64,000 bases of DNA from Cloeon dipterum (Eukaryota; Arthropoda; Insecta; Ephemeroptera; Baetidae), in assembly GCF_949628265.1 (NCBI RefSeq), contig NC_088787.1:11460501-11524500 (forward strand), written 5' to 3'. Both the position numbers and the translations under genes were made by a program. The number at the start of each line of letters is the position of its first letter. Within the stretch, counting starts at the first letter, position 1. Positions 22,901-35,202 of this stretch are shown here, piece after piece. The notes beneath the pieces are model-generated. The model was not told the DNA's origin and ran no database searches. It was given only the letters and a program-made list of their open reading frames with translations.

Positions 22901-25900
22901 ACGCTCATGACGTCTTCAAGCCTAATATTGTCAAGGTCGTAAGGGCTGCGGACAGCCTCAACGAGCCAGTTCTCTGGTGGATGCATGTTTTGCGTGAGCA
23001 ACACAGACTGGGGCATATTGACAAATCGTGCAGAGGGCCCAGCGGTCATTTTGCCCTCAGCGGTGAAGTGCGGCTCAGCCTCTAGCACGTAGCGGTAGAA
23101 GCTCTTGAGTGGCATGTCGCTATGCTTCTCCACGGCGTTCAGGTACAGGTTAATGCGGCAGTTGACCGCCTCGTGCAGCACCATCAGGATCGGCCCCACC
23201 TTCTGGGCACCACGGGACACAGGGTCAACCACAACGGAAATGTCGAAGACCGGCTGCTCTGGGTGCTTTGCTGGCAGTTTCACAACACTGCGGTAAGGGA
23301 GAATACAATTGTGAATTAAAAAATATTACGGAATAAATTAATTTTATCATATTAAAAATTATATGGCGTATTTTAAGGATTATTAAAGTTTTTAGGATAT
23401 TCTTATTTTGATAAAGAGTTATCAATATCAACATGTATAGATATTAAATAAGAAATAAGATTTCATACTAGTACTATATAAATATTTTCAACCCATCTAG
23501 ATTTTTGTTTTACTACTCTGGTCTTAACTAAATAAATTTGAATTTTTACTTCCTTTAAAAGTAAATTACATATTTTTACCTGTACTGATCACTGACGAAA
23601 GGAATTTCAAATCTACTCTTAGTTGAGGGTCGGGACACAAGTAACGCTACCAGTCTCAATAAAAGATCACTCGACTCTCTGCCTCTGGGAACTAAAACAA
23701 AGCAAAATATTGATATCACAGAACATTATGTTATCTCAATAATTTACCTGTATCTGCATCATAAGAATTTTCATCCGCCTTCTTCATGGCCTGCTGCAGC
23801 CTGTCTGTGTGGGCGGTCATAGAAAATTTGTCCAGCAGAGCAAAATCGTCAGCCAGGAAGTGTTCATCGTCCTCAAGAGGCCCGAGGACTCTTCCGTTTG
23901 CAACAACAGCCCTCGCTCCAGCTGGAATGAGCAGCACAGTTTGACAGTAGTCTGAGAAAGCCTTCAGCAACTCGTCCGCTTCCTCAGACTTAGGGAATGT
24001 CTTCAAATCACTCAAATCCAACGTCTGAAAATGGAACAATAAGTATAATTAGGATTAGGAGAGAAGAAGAGTTATACCGCCAAGCCAAGCAGAGAGTTGA
24101 AATCAAAATCAGGGTTGTTGTAAATCTTCTGGGCGTTTTCTTCCACGATTATTTGCTTTATAACAGCCTTTGCACCCTGAGCTGGCAGTCGGAGGGCGGC
24201 CAGGGCCAGACGAGTTAATTTGGCTTCAGAGGCGCTCTTCACGTTTGGCAACACAGCCACCCTCATGTATGCAGTCGAGTCCTAGAATAAATAAGGTTGA
24301 AGGTAGAATAAAATAATTTTGAGACTGAACTTACCAAATTTTCCAGGCTTTCCCGAAGTAGTTTTCTGCCTTCTGGAGTGTCCAAATCAGTTGCGACCCA
24401 CAAGGTTAAAGGTTGGGTGGCGGCTTCATCCTTATAAGTCAGGTACTTGGCTTGGCTGATGATCCGCGACGTTTTGTCCTTCGGAATCAGGGAGGCAAAT
24501 GAGGAGGGCCAGTCTTTGGCGCTTTCAACGGAGTTTCCACTCATGTCCAAATACCGACTCTTTGAATCAAGAATCCTCTCGTTTAGTCTGAAATCATTCA
24601 TTAAATCTTTTGCTTAAAATTGAAATAAAAATAAAACCTTGGCATGACGTTGGGTTTGTCCATCAGGAAATCGAGAACGTCGTCACTGTCCGTCAGTTTC
24701 CCTTTGTAGACAGCACGCTGGATAGAGGGAGTTTGCGCCATGATTTCCGTCAGCACAGCTTCTTCAAAACCTTCACTGTTCAAGAAGTCCTCAGGCAGAG
24801 GCACACCGTTTAATAGCACCTAAGGAGCGGGTACAGCGATTCAGGACATTTCTTAAATTGATTTTAGTTGGTTACCTTGGGCAAATGTCTAAATCCTGCT
24901 CTGTCAACGAATTCCTTAGCCAGCATTCTTCCAAAATCGTAAGGGGAATCTGGTCCGAAAACCAACTCTGTGTCCACTTGGGGATATTTGGCAACAAGGG
25001 CTGCTTCAATGAGGTCGGTGGTTATTTCACCTTCCTCCTCGCCAACAGACGCATAAACCTGAACAAAAAAGAGATGAAGATTTGAACAAAATACCATGTA
25101 AAAGTGAAATAAGATTGTAAGAAACTCATTTTTGTGTTGAAAGACTTTTAAAAATTGTTTATTTAATTTGAAAATGATCTGCTGAATAATAGCTTACAGT
25201 TCTAAAATTTTCAGGGCTTTCTTCAATTTTGATTTTTAAATTTAAATGTGCATCAAGAAGCAAACATTTTTCGGTAAAAATTTTTAAAACAAAGACAATT
25301 TTATCACTGCAGCAATCCAACCAAATAATTATATATTTTAAAAGAAAAATCATATTTCTTACGTCAGTGATGAGGCTGAGTCCCTGTTGAGAATTTCCAT
25401 TTTCGGTGGCGTAATTGTAAGCCTCAAGGAGGGCAATCCCTGGATTGGTCTTTCCCGAATCTCCTTCAGCGCCTGTGGCAGCAAGGACGAGGCCAATGCG
25501 CAGTGGCGCCTGGTGGATGAGGAAAGACTCGGCCAGCTTGAGCAACGGCCTAGCCTCGACGCTGGCCGGATCGATCACCATGACCAAGTTGTAGATGTTC
25601 TTGCGCACCGAGCGCAGCATGCCAGGGAACGTTGGACGTAGCAGTTCCGTCAGGGACGTGCTCCACCGCATGTATTGCTTGTCGTTCTCAATGTCGTTCA
25701 CCCACTGCACGGCCGAGTCTCTGATGTCCAAGGCATACTCAGTGCCGCCACCAGAGCCGCTGTTTACGCTTGACCCTGAGCTTGACGAGAAGTCCAGCGC
25801 CAATAATGAGCCCATTTGGTGCTGTTTCACACCTAAAAAATAATTTTTGGAAATTAAATACAATAAAAAAAAAATGAATTCAGAAACCACAAGATAAAAA

Positions 25901-27860
25901 TAATAATTCGAGGTCAGGCTATTTCTTAACAGTTCAAAAACAGAAGTTAGCTATGCTTAGAATTTTCCTAGTTAAAACATTGGCCTGTTCTGAGGATAAT
26001 TAAAATTGGAGAAAATTGCAATAATTGTGCTTTTTTTACAATAAATCCATTATTACTGCACTGCTTTAAACTTGGTGGAGGATTTTCTTTTGTAATTCTA
26101 GCAGGAGAAACAGAAAAATCTAATAAATAATTAAATTGAATGAAATATTACTAAACGATTGCCACATCCACGAAAAATTGCAGCAATTTAGTCTATTTTC
26201 TAGAGTGAGTACCATATTTATAATATTTTTCATTAATCCTTTGCGGATTTTCCTCTTAAGAACAAATTTAATAGTTTTAGAAGGCTCTTCAGAATTGTTT
26301 TCCATGCTTACCAACTCCATAGAGCCCCTCCATGGTCCTCAGCTCAGCCCGTGCGGCCTCAAGCAACGCCCCAGCATCCAAAGAGTCGACATCAAAGAAA
26401 AGTCCGTTCAAAAACAGGGCCGAGTCGGCGGGTTGCAGACTGAGGGAGGAGAGGAATCCCTCCTGATTCTTCTTGATCTCCTTCTTCAGGTCCTGCGAGA
26501 CAGCCGTGCGGATCAGGGACCTGGCCTGCAGGGGGAAGTTGTGAGCAATGTGCGTGAAGGTCTTCAAGGCCTCGTCCAGTGGGGAACTCATGATGCGCTC
26601 GGCGGCCTGCAGGCTCAGCTCCTGCAGCTGCCACGCCTTCAGCGGCGCCAGTTCGCTGTTGGCGTCGATCAGGTGCTGCCGCAGCTTCGACAGGTTGGCC
26701 ACCTTATCCGGGTACATGGACCTGAGGATGGACGTAGGTTATAAGAGGAAATTTTGAGTTGGTCTGAACACAAACTTGAGCCGTCCAAAGTTGAATCCTT
26801 CCACTTCATCCTCTTCTTCTTGGTCCGCTCCACCACCAGCACCGGTTCCATCATCGTCCTTCACCTGAGAGTCGTCTTGGACTTTGTACTCGGTGCTCTT
26901 GATCTGCAACTCAACTCCATATCCAGAGAGCAGAATTTTTCCAGCATCTTGTCTCTTGCTCTGTTGTTGTCAGTTTAAAAATAGGGATTTGCAGAATAAT
27001 TATTTCAGTATACCGGCACAATATAATGGCGAAGGACGTAATCAACGTTGTGCCGACTGGCAGCCTCCTTAAGCACTTTGTGGAAGGTCTGGAACTGCTC
27101 TGTTCCGAGCTCAGCGTAAAGCACCGCCGTTGCTCTTTGGGAGATTGACTTGGAGGAAAAGTGATGGTCGATTTTGTACAGAACCGGATTTTCACCCTCA
27201 ATCACGGCATTTAACTGCGAAACAACTCTTTTTATAAGTCTCCATAATTTGATTTGATTTGAAATAATACCTTAGGAATTATTTCTGATGGGTCGCACAA
27301 GAGAGTGCCATGGAGATCAACGGCGGCCACGCATTTGCTGTCCTCGAGGCCGCGCTCACGGGCGATTTGAGAGTACATTTCGATGCGAGGAGAGTAGACT
27401 CGCATCGAAAGGGCTAGCTTGAGCATCGACTCTTGCGCTGGACTAGCGATCCGCCGCACCTGGCCAATTATTATTTCGTACCATTCTTTCTCGCTCACTG
27501 CAAAATCAGAATGTTTGGTAAAAATTCAACTAATCTAAATGCGCAAGCCATACATTTTGGTATCGACTTGGGGTCAATGTCATTAATGAAATCAATGAAC
27601 TTCCACATTAACTCCGGCGACTCTTCTGCCAGATACTCGGCAGTCTCGAGCAGAAAAGGTGTTGATGCCCATTTCGCCTCGATTTGCGTCGTCACAGACT
27701 TTGACTTTTTCAGGCTTGGCTTTGCTCCTAGCGTTCTGGAGGAAAACGAGCTAATGGCAAGAAGAACAAGGCAGATCTGGAAAATATGACACGGTCAAGC
27801 AACGTCACCCAAGAGTGAAATTAATTCGCCGGTGCTTACCTGGCTGATTTGGAGTTGCAT
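19967..27860 (-). CDS. UGGT: UDP-glucose:glycoprotein glucosyltransferase (UGGT)
   Basis: This ER lumenal folding sensor re-glucosylates N-glycans on misfolded glycoproteins so that they rebind calnexin/calreticulin. There are twenty exons on the minus strand: 27840-27860, 27554-27776, 27271-27497, 27014-27214, 26776-26960, 26312-26721, 25363-25832, 24876-25058, 24638-24819, 24335-24587, 24078-24281, 23748-24024, 23580-23691, 22892-23287, 22524-22748, 22030-22194, 21873-21974, 21375-21732, 20239-20631 and 19967-20137. They join in frame to 1585 aa (human UGGT1 about 1555). A signal peptide ([17 protein letters not shown]) spans exons 1-2. Thioredoxin-like modules occupy most of the protein. 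The C-terminal GT24 domain has the FVDADQ (DxD) metal site, [13 protein letters not shown] text and NLDQDLPN. The protein ends HSEL, a KDEL-type retention signal. The 102-nt exon 21873-21974 is the least certain. Confidence 0.93.
21873..21974 (-). other. Probable 102-nt symmetric exon of UGGT
   Basis: The acceptor (pyrimidine-rich tract, then CGCAAG) and donor GTGACG flank 102 nt with phase 2 on both sides. It encodes 34 residues including [16 protein letters not shown], just before the glucosyltransferase domain. Inclusion or skipping both keep the frame, so it may be a cassette exon. Confidence 0.5.
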
Positions 27861-28280
27861 GATTAATTTCTTTTAGTGTCTATGCATACCACAGGCCACA
27901 CCAGAAAAGTTCGAACCCTAACAAGTATTTAGCAAAATATACTTCATTTCTAATTGAGTAAATATCCCTAAGCCGAGCGGTTTAATTGTTTTAAGGAAAA
28001 CTTTGCCACACAACAACACTTCGCTCGGTACAAAACATGCAGAACAGTTGACGACAGATGATTTCTAGCTGGCCAATCAGAGGCAGACATGTAGGTGAAG
28101 CCTCATTAGAGCTGAATATATCGATTAATTTCCATTGACGTAGCGATTTAAGCTACTTTCAACTAACAAAATAAAATTAAAATGGATAAATTTGCATTTA
28201 GAACTAAGTTAGCACTAAATTAGGCAAAATGTAGCAGTTTATTAGGTCGAAAAGGAATAAGATTTCTTAGTCAGGGTTTA

Positions 28281-28289
28281 TTTCGCGCC
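28281..28289 (+). promoter_or_regulatory. E2F-type site 1 (TTTCGCGCC)
   Basis: It matches the TTTSGCGC E2F consensus, about 160 bp upstream of the POLA1 start. Replication genes, including DNA polymerase alpha, are established E2F targets in animals. Confidence 0.55.
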
Positions 28290-28338
28290 ACGAAACAAAC
28301 GACAATCGACACCATCTGCTGGCCGAGCGGGAACAATA

Positions 28339-28348
28339 TTTTGGCGCC
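28339..28348 (+). promoter_or_regulatory. E2F-type site 2 (TTTTGGCGCC)
   Basis: It fits the TTTSGCGC consensus and lies 50 bp from site 1. The paired spacing is typical of S-phase gene promoters. Confidence 0.55.
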
Positions 28349-28447
28349 CGCAGGAGTAGTGAGAGTGAGGGCCAGCTGCAGATGTTTTCTTCGCACTCCA
28401 CTCTTCCTAATTTACTTTCTTACAGGTGTTAGATTTTTAGTTGCAGG

Positions 28448-31400
28448 ATGGCCGACGAAAGCTGTAAGTTCCAATAATTAATACATAGAATCTTGCCGAT
28501 TTACTTATAATTCAATTTTGGCTAGCGGTATCATTGTGCCAGGTTCTCCAATGTTCATTGTATGATACCATGCACAATTTTACGTTCCATAGTAATATTT
28601 TACAGAATTATATTTTACTTGTTATGTTCGACTCAATTTACACGTTACGTTTTGCTATTTTATGATATTAGCAAAAATATTTATTTATTGTCATTGCAGT
28701 GGCCACGTCTCGTTCTCGTCGCCAAAAAGCTGACAAACTAGGAAAATTCGCTGCGTTGAAGCAGCTGAAAGAACAAAGAGGAGGCAAACACAAAGCCTCT
28801 TTGGACGAAGTAAATAATGTCTACGATTTGGTCGATGAAAAAGAATACAGCAAAAGAGTGTTGAACAGGCAGTGTGATGATTGGATCGTCGATGGTCAGT
28901 TAATATTGATTAAATGTTTTTCGCTTAAATATTACAATTATTTTCAGAGGGAAGTGGCTATGTTGAGGACGGTCGGGAGATTTTTGACGACGACCTCGAC
29001 GAAGAGTCGATTTCCAAGCAGTCGCGGGGAAAAAGTGGCGGCGACCGCAAGAGGAAGAGCAAGCACCAGGACGAGGGGGAAAACTCCAAGGGCAGCGGCA
29101 ACATCCGCCACATGCTGGCCAACATGCAGCCCAAAAAGAAGAAGGTTGAGGACGTGAACATCGACAATGACGAGTTGCTCGGCGAGTTGATGAAGGACCT
29201 GGATGCCAAGCCCCTAGCGCCTCTGCCTACGAGGCCTGTGCAGCGACCAAAACAGCCTCCACCACCTCTCCCGGCCCCCAAACCTGTCAGGCAGGCTGTG
29301 AAGGAATCCATTCCTGCTGTCCCTATTCTAATTAAAGAAGAGCCTGTGGAGGTGCCAGAGGTCCCGGCTTCGCAGTTCATCGAAGAAACTGACTCCATGG
29401 ACTGCTTCTCAGATACAGATTTTGCTGAGGTAGATTTTGTTTCAATTTATATAATTTATTCTAATTTAAAGTCTGTTTAGTTGGACATCAAAGTTGAAGA
29501 GAGCCAGCAGGTTATTCCAGAAACACAAGATTCTGAAGCTATTTTAGAGGAGAAAATGGCAAAACCCGTAGTCCCAGCTGCAAAGTACTGAGCTTTAAAT
29601 TTTGTACTATCCATTATTTATTATTTATTCTTTCCCAGTGCTGAGAGCATCTGGAGCAACATGACCGAGAACATGGGCCAGGAGTCCAAGATGGACGTGA
29701 CCGCCTCCGAGGTGAAATACACAGACAGCGGGCTGCCAACCGTGAAAGATGCCGCTGGCAACGATGTCGTCCGCATGTATTGGTGGGATGCATTTGAGGA
29801 TCCATTCAAGCATCCTGGTGTGGTCTACCTCTTCGGCAAGATCCAGGCGGACATCGGCGGAAGTGGCAAGGCCGCCTGGGTCAGCACCTGTCTGATTGTG
29901 CGCAATATCGAAAAGCGAGTCTTCCTGCTTCCCAGACAGGTGATAAATTTATATCTTTGCCATGTTCCAGTTTTACTCATATTTAAATCGCTTCAGTACA
30001 AACTAGAGAAGGGCAAAGAGACAGACGAAGAAGTGAGTGTTGCTGACGTTTACAAGGAGTTCACCTCGTCGGTAGCCAACAAGTATGGCATTCTTGAGTT
30101 TAAGTCTCGCACTGCCACTAAAAGCTACTGCTTCGAGAAGCCTGGCATTCCGATTGAAGCAGAGTATTTAGAGGTAATAATTTTTATAATTTTTCCGAAG
30201 CAATATCAATTTAAAATTAGACACATTTGTGGAGTTAATTAATGCCATATTTGAAAACGCAACCTCTCGCAACTAAATTCTGCCAAAAAAAATAATTATT
30301 GGAGAAATTAAATTAAATTAATTTCATGAAAAAATGGTTTTCTCATGAGGAGTTTTTCAGCTAAAATAATTCAGGATTATTTAATCAGATCATCCAGTTC
30401 TCTTCTAAAAGTTTCAAATTTAAACATTATTTTTCTGACACTCAAAACATCAAAATTAAAGAATTGGTCTAGTTGATAATGTGATTATTAATTTTTGTTT
30501 GTTAATATTCCCGTTGAACACGTTGCGATGAAATTTTTATGGACTCCATTTAAGTGGGTATAATATCTTGATTTATTTATCAGGTGATGTATTCTGGGGC
30601 CAAGGAAAATCTTCCTCAGGATCTGAGCGGTAACACATTCAGCCACGCTTTTGGCACCAACACGTCCAGCTTGGAAACCTTCCTGCTGCATAGGAAAATC
30701 AAGGGTCCGTGCTGGTTGGACGTTAAAGGTGCCGTCAAAGTCAACAACCCTGTTAGCTGGTGCAAACTTGAGGTAAGGATTTTTGTTCTTTTGGTCAAAC
30801 CACGTCTTCTGTACATTTCCTGCTTTAGATGACTCTCGATGACATGGACGATATCAGCGTTTGCTTCGAAAAGAAGTCCGCGCCGCCCCTGGTGGCCTTG
30901 ACCCTCAACCTGAAAATCACAGTCAACCCAAAGACCATGCACAATGAAATCGTCATGGCCAGCTGCCTGGTCAGCAGCAGCTACCCTGTAGACCAGCCTC
31001 CTCCACAGCCGGCCTTCCAGTCACACTTTTGCAGTGAGTTCCTGAAAAAATCTTATATGAATTTATTGAGCTTTTTAATTTGCCAGTTGTCACGAAACCA
31101 AGCGAGGGCAAGTGGCCCTTTGACTACAACGCAACCCTGGGCAAAACTTCCAACTTCAAGTCGACCACCCTGCACAAGGTTGACTCCGAGAGGGCCCTGC
31201 TGTCCTTGCTGCTCACGCTAATTTTTAAAACGGACCCTGACTTGCTGATTGGGCACGACATTGCCAACTTCGATTTACCAACCCTGCTCACCCGCATCTC
31301 CATTCTCAAAGTCGAGAATTGGTCCAGACTTGGAAGGCTGAAGCGAGCGAGTAAAATGGATGGATTGGGAGTATGACAAGGCGTTTTTCAACTTCTACTA

Positions 31401-34400
31401 GAAAAATTAATTTTTCCTATTTTCAGAACAAGTCATATCAAGCAAAAGTTGCGGTCAGCGGCCGCCTAGTTTGCGACGTCAAGCTCTCTTCGCAAGAGCT
31501 GATCAAATCAAGGAGTTACGACCTGGACACGCTGTGCGTGAACATTTTGAAAATCCCTGAATCGCAGCGCACCATCTACACTGTCGAGGACATTCGCAAC
31601 TCTTATAGGTTTGCTGGCCCTCAAATTTACGTTCCCTTGATTAAACTTGTTTATTCCGCAGTACTGGAGCCTCGCTGCGAAGTCTGATTTGTTCGAGCAT
31701 GCAGGACGCAGCTTTTATCCTCAAGATCATGACTGAAATCAACGCCATTCCTCTCGCTCTTCAGATCACAAATATTGCTGGTAGGTTGCATTTAGTGCAA
31801 TTCCTTTCCAGGCAGTAATAAATTCGCTTCCCAGGCAATGTGATGTCAAGAACCCTGATGGGTGGTCGTTCTGAGCGAAACGAATTTCTTCTTCTGCATG
31901 CCTTCAATGAGCGGGGCTACATTGTGCCTGACAAAGTGTACGGCAAGAAGCCAGTGGCCGCCAATGTAGCAATATTTTTTTACAAAAGGTAGAACCATAC
32001 TAAAGTTTATTTCATTAGGAGGATGACGAGGAGGGAGGTGGTGGCGGAAGCAAGAAAGGCCGCAGGAAGAAGGCTGCTTACTCTGGAGGCCTGGTGCTGG
32101 AGCCAAAGAAGGGCTTTTACGATTCTTACATCCTCCTCATGGACTTCAACTCGCTTTATCCAAGCATCATCCAGGAGTATAACATCTGCTTCACCACTCT
32201 GCTGATGAATCAAATCACGCTGAAAGCGCCAAAGGTTAAAATCTTTTATTATATTGGAACTATATTCATGCATGGAGGTTTTAGCTAAGATTTTTAAGAG
32301 AAAAGTTTCAAAAACAATTATTTTGCTATTATTTTTATCATCATTTGAGTCAAGTTTGCCTTTAAATTAAATTATTCAATGTACCAAACTCTCATTCAAA
32401 TTCAAAGCAGATTGACAATTTTGCAGCTAGATGACCTGTGTGAATATTTTCACGTTGTTAACTTGTGTTAATAATAAATTGTTTAATAAACAGCCCAAGA
32501 AAGAAGCAAATGATGATGATGATGAGGACGAGGAAGATGGTGACGGACTCGACGAACTGCTCGCCTGTCTGACCTCAGCTCAAAGCGCCGCAGCTGGCGT
32601 TCTTCCTACGGAGATCAAAAAGCTGGTCGATAGTAGACGGAGTGTCAAAGGCATTCTCGCCAAGGGAGTGTCAAAACCTGAGGAGCGGATGCAGCTGAAC
32701 ATCAGGCAAATGGCCCTGAAGCTGACGGCCAACAGCATGTACGGCTGCCTGGGCTTCTCCAACTCGCGCTTCTACGCCAAACACTTGGCTGCTCTTGTCA
32801 CAGGTAAATTGAATTTTTTTCGTAACTGAAGCAAAAATTTTTTCCTCAACCTATATTGAAATTTTAAATCATGTTGGATGTATATTAAATTGATTAATTT
32901 CAGCCAAGGGTCGAGATATTTTGATGAACACCAAAAGCCTAGTGGAGAAAATGGGCTTAGACGTTGTTTATGGAGACACAGATTCAATCATGATCAACAC
33001 ACGCAGCACAAGCTTTGACGAAGTTCAAAAATTAGGATTCAAAGTGAGTTTGCTCCCACCAAGCTTTGAGATCTGTTTTAATCACTATTTGTCATCCAGG
33101 TTAAAGCAGAGGTCAATAAGATGTACCGGCAGCTGGAGTTGGACGTTGACGGCATCTTCAAGTATCTTCTCTTGTTGAAGAAAAAGAAGTACGCAGCTCT
33201 CACCATCGCCAGGCTGCCTGATGGCAAGTTCAAGACGGAGCAGGAACTCAAGGGCTTGGACATTGTGCGCAGGGACTGGGCGCCGATGGCCGTTACCACA
33301 GGAAAGTACGTATCAAAGAGACTCTTTTAAGAAGTCAGCCTTTACACTAACATTGCCTTTTACAGGTATGTGGTGGACCTGCTGCTCAGCGACATGAACG
33401 CTGACGAACGCATCGAGAAGCTGCACGATAAACTAAGTGTAATCCGTGGACAGCTAGAGAAAGGCGAGATTCCCATTGCGCAGCTGGCCATTGCAAAGAC
33501 CCTGACCAGGCCCCCAGAGCAGTACTCGGATAAGAAGGGTCTGCCGCACGTCGTGGTCGCCATGAGGCTGAATTCCAAGGGAGGAAAGAAGCTGAAGCAA
33601 GGTGACACTGTACACTACGTCGTCTGCCAGGTACGCAATGTTTTTTCAGCTAATTTAAGTATACTTAAATAAAATTCTTATTTTTAAGGATGGAAGTGAC
33701 CTGCCAGCGACGCAGCGAGGCTACCACTTGGACGAAATTAAAGCAAATCCGGCGCTCAAGGTGGACATCGACTACTACTTGGCGCAGCAAGTGCATCCAG
33801 TTGTGACCCGTCTGATCGAGTGCCTTGAAGGCACGGATGCCGTCAGAGTCGCTGAGTGCCTCGGTAGGTTTATTTTTTCCTTAAATTTCCTCCTCACCTG
33901 GTATTTTCACTATTATTGTTTATAACCAATTTAAGCATGTCAATTTGCCTATCTCCATTTTTAGTTTCATATGGAAAATTTGTGTAGGAAAATTTAGAAC
34001 CTTTAAAATTTTTTGTATATCCTAAAATTTCTATCCTATTGGTTTTCAGTTAAATTTAAGTAAACTACCTTAATTTTAATGGAATTGTTGCTAGAGATCG
34101 GTTCAAGATGGAAACAAAAACAAAGCAATTTTCTGAAATCAGACTAACTTTTGTTGTTTGTTGTATTTCAGGTCTAGACGCAACCTCATACAGGCAAGCA
34201 CTAAGGAGGGAGGAAGATGAGGATGATAGCTATAAACAAATCAGCCAATTCTGTCTCTCTGAAGAGGAGAGGTTCAAAAACTGCGAAAGGTAAAAAAAAT
34301 TTAAATCCTTTATAGCTAATATATTTCTTATGCTAATTTTTTTCTTTGAATGATGATTTATATATTAACATCGTAAATTCTTTTTAATAACAATTGCTCC

Positions 34401-35074
34401 TCTTCTCTTTGCAGTTTTAGGTTCAAGTGCCAAAACTCGCAGTGCGGCACTACCATCGAGATGAGGTCTGCCTTTTTGGAAAACGTGAAACCGCCAGCTC
34501 TGGTCCTGGAAAAGTGCCCAAACCCAGACTGCGCTGTAAAGCCGTCGAGCAGCTTCCCATATTTACAAAACTGCCTTGCGAACGCAATCCGCAGACACAT
34601 TGCCAAATATTATGAGTGCTGGATGGTGTGCGAAGATCCCAGGTGCAAGTTCAGGAGCAAGGAAGCTGGTAACAAGCTGCAGAAAGGCAATCCTGTTTGC
34701 AGGAAGTGCAATCAGAGTGCCATGTTCAAAGAGGTAAATTGACTGAAACCTTTAATGCACCGTTTTTTACTATTTTTATTTTGCAGTACACAGAACACGA
34801 TTTGCATCAGCAGATTTACTTTTATCGCTACATCTTCAACCTCAGCAAATATCCGAATTATAAACGTGAGGGATTTTAACTGACTGCTTGTAATAGATAA
34901 TAATTAATTTGTTCTGCAGGTGATGGCAAAAAGGATGTGGCAGAAGGGCACTACCTGACTTTGAAAAGCCAAGTGGACAAGACGATCAGACTGAGCTCCT
35001 ACTGCATTCTGGACTTGACAGATATTTTCAAGAAACTGCAAGTCAAAAAAACCGCTCTGCACAAATCTTCATAA
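28448..35074 (+). CDS. POLA1: DNA polymerase alpha catalytic subunit
   Basis: This is the family-B polymerase of the nuclear primase complex that extends RNA primers at origins and Okazaki fragments. The 22 exons are: 28448-28463, 28700-28894, 28948-29429, 29481-29584, 29639-29939, 29997-30173, 30584-30772, 30829-31033, 31087-31370, 31427-31608, 31662-31780, 31835-31965, 32019-32234, 32494-32803, 32904-33043, 33100-33305, 33366-33630, 33689-33863, 34172-34289, 34415-34733, 34787-34865 and 34920-35074. They join in frame to 1455 aa (human 1462). The N-terminus carries the family motif DDWIVD...[13 protein letters not shown]. The polymerase motifs are [30 protein letters not shown] and [10 protein letters not shown]. 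The C-terminal zinc modules have CQNSQC, CPNPDC, CEDPRC and CRKC. An acidic run (about 32511-32545) lies between motifs, a variable place in the family. Confidence 0.95.
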
Positions 35075-35127
35075 AATAGTTGGCGTTTTGGGCTAGATTT
35101 TAAGACCTATTTCAGTTGTTAAACTTT

Positions 35128-35133
35128 TTTATT
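35128..35133 (-). terminator. DZIP1 poly(A) signal
   Basis: AATAAA on the minus strand, 70 bp past the DZIP1 stop and inside the POLA1 3' untranslated region. Confidence 0.5.
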
Positions 35134-35165
35134 TTTAAAATTGCCACATTCTGTTCTTGGATATG

Positions 35166-35171
35166 AATAAA
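35166..35171 (+). terminator. POLA1 poly(A) signal
   Basis: AATAAA lies 92 bp after the POLA1 stop and about 30 bp before the facing DZIP1 stop codon. Confidence 0.6.
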
Positions 35172-35202
35172 ATCATTTGTACAGTATAATACTCGAAAAA
35201 TT

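Larger units (their letters stand above)
27861..28447. promoter_or_regulatory. Shared bidirectional promoter of UGGT and POLA1
   Basis: This is the 587 bp between the two divergent start codons. It holds a CCAAT box (28073-28077), a DRE-like TATCGATT (28119-28126), TGACGTAG near 28136, and two E2F-type sites nearer POLA1. Promoter function is inferred from the head-to-head layout. Confidence 0.65.

Noticed and set aside
28073..28095. ER-stress response element (CCAAT-N9-CCACG) in the UGGT promoter
   Set aside because: The CCAAT box is present but the sequence nine bases later is ACATG, not CCACG.
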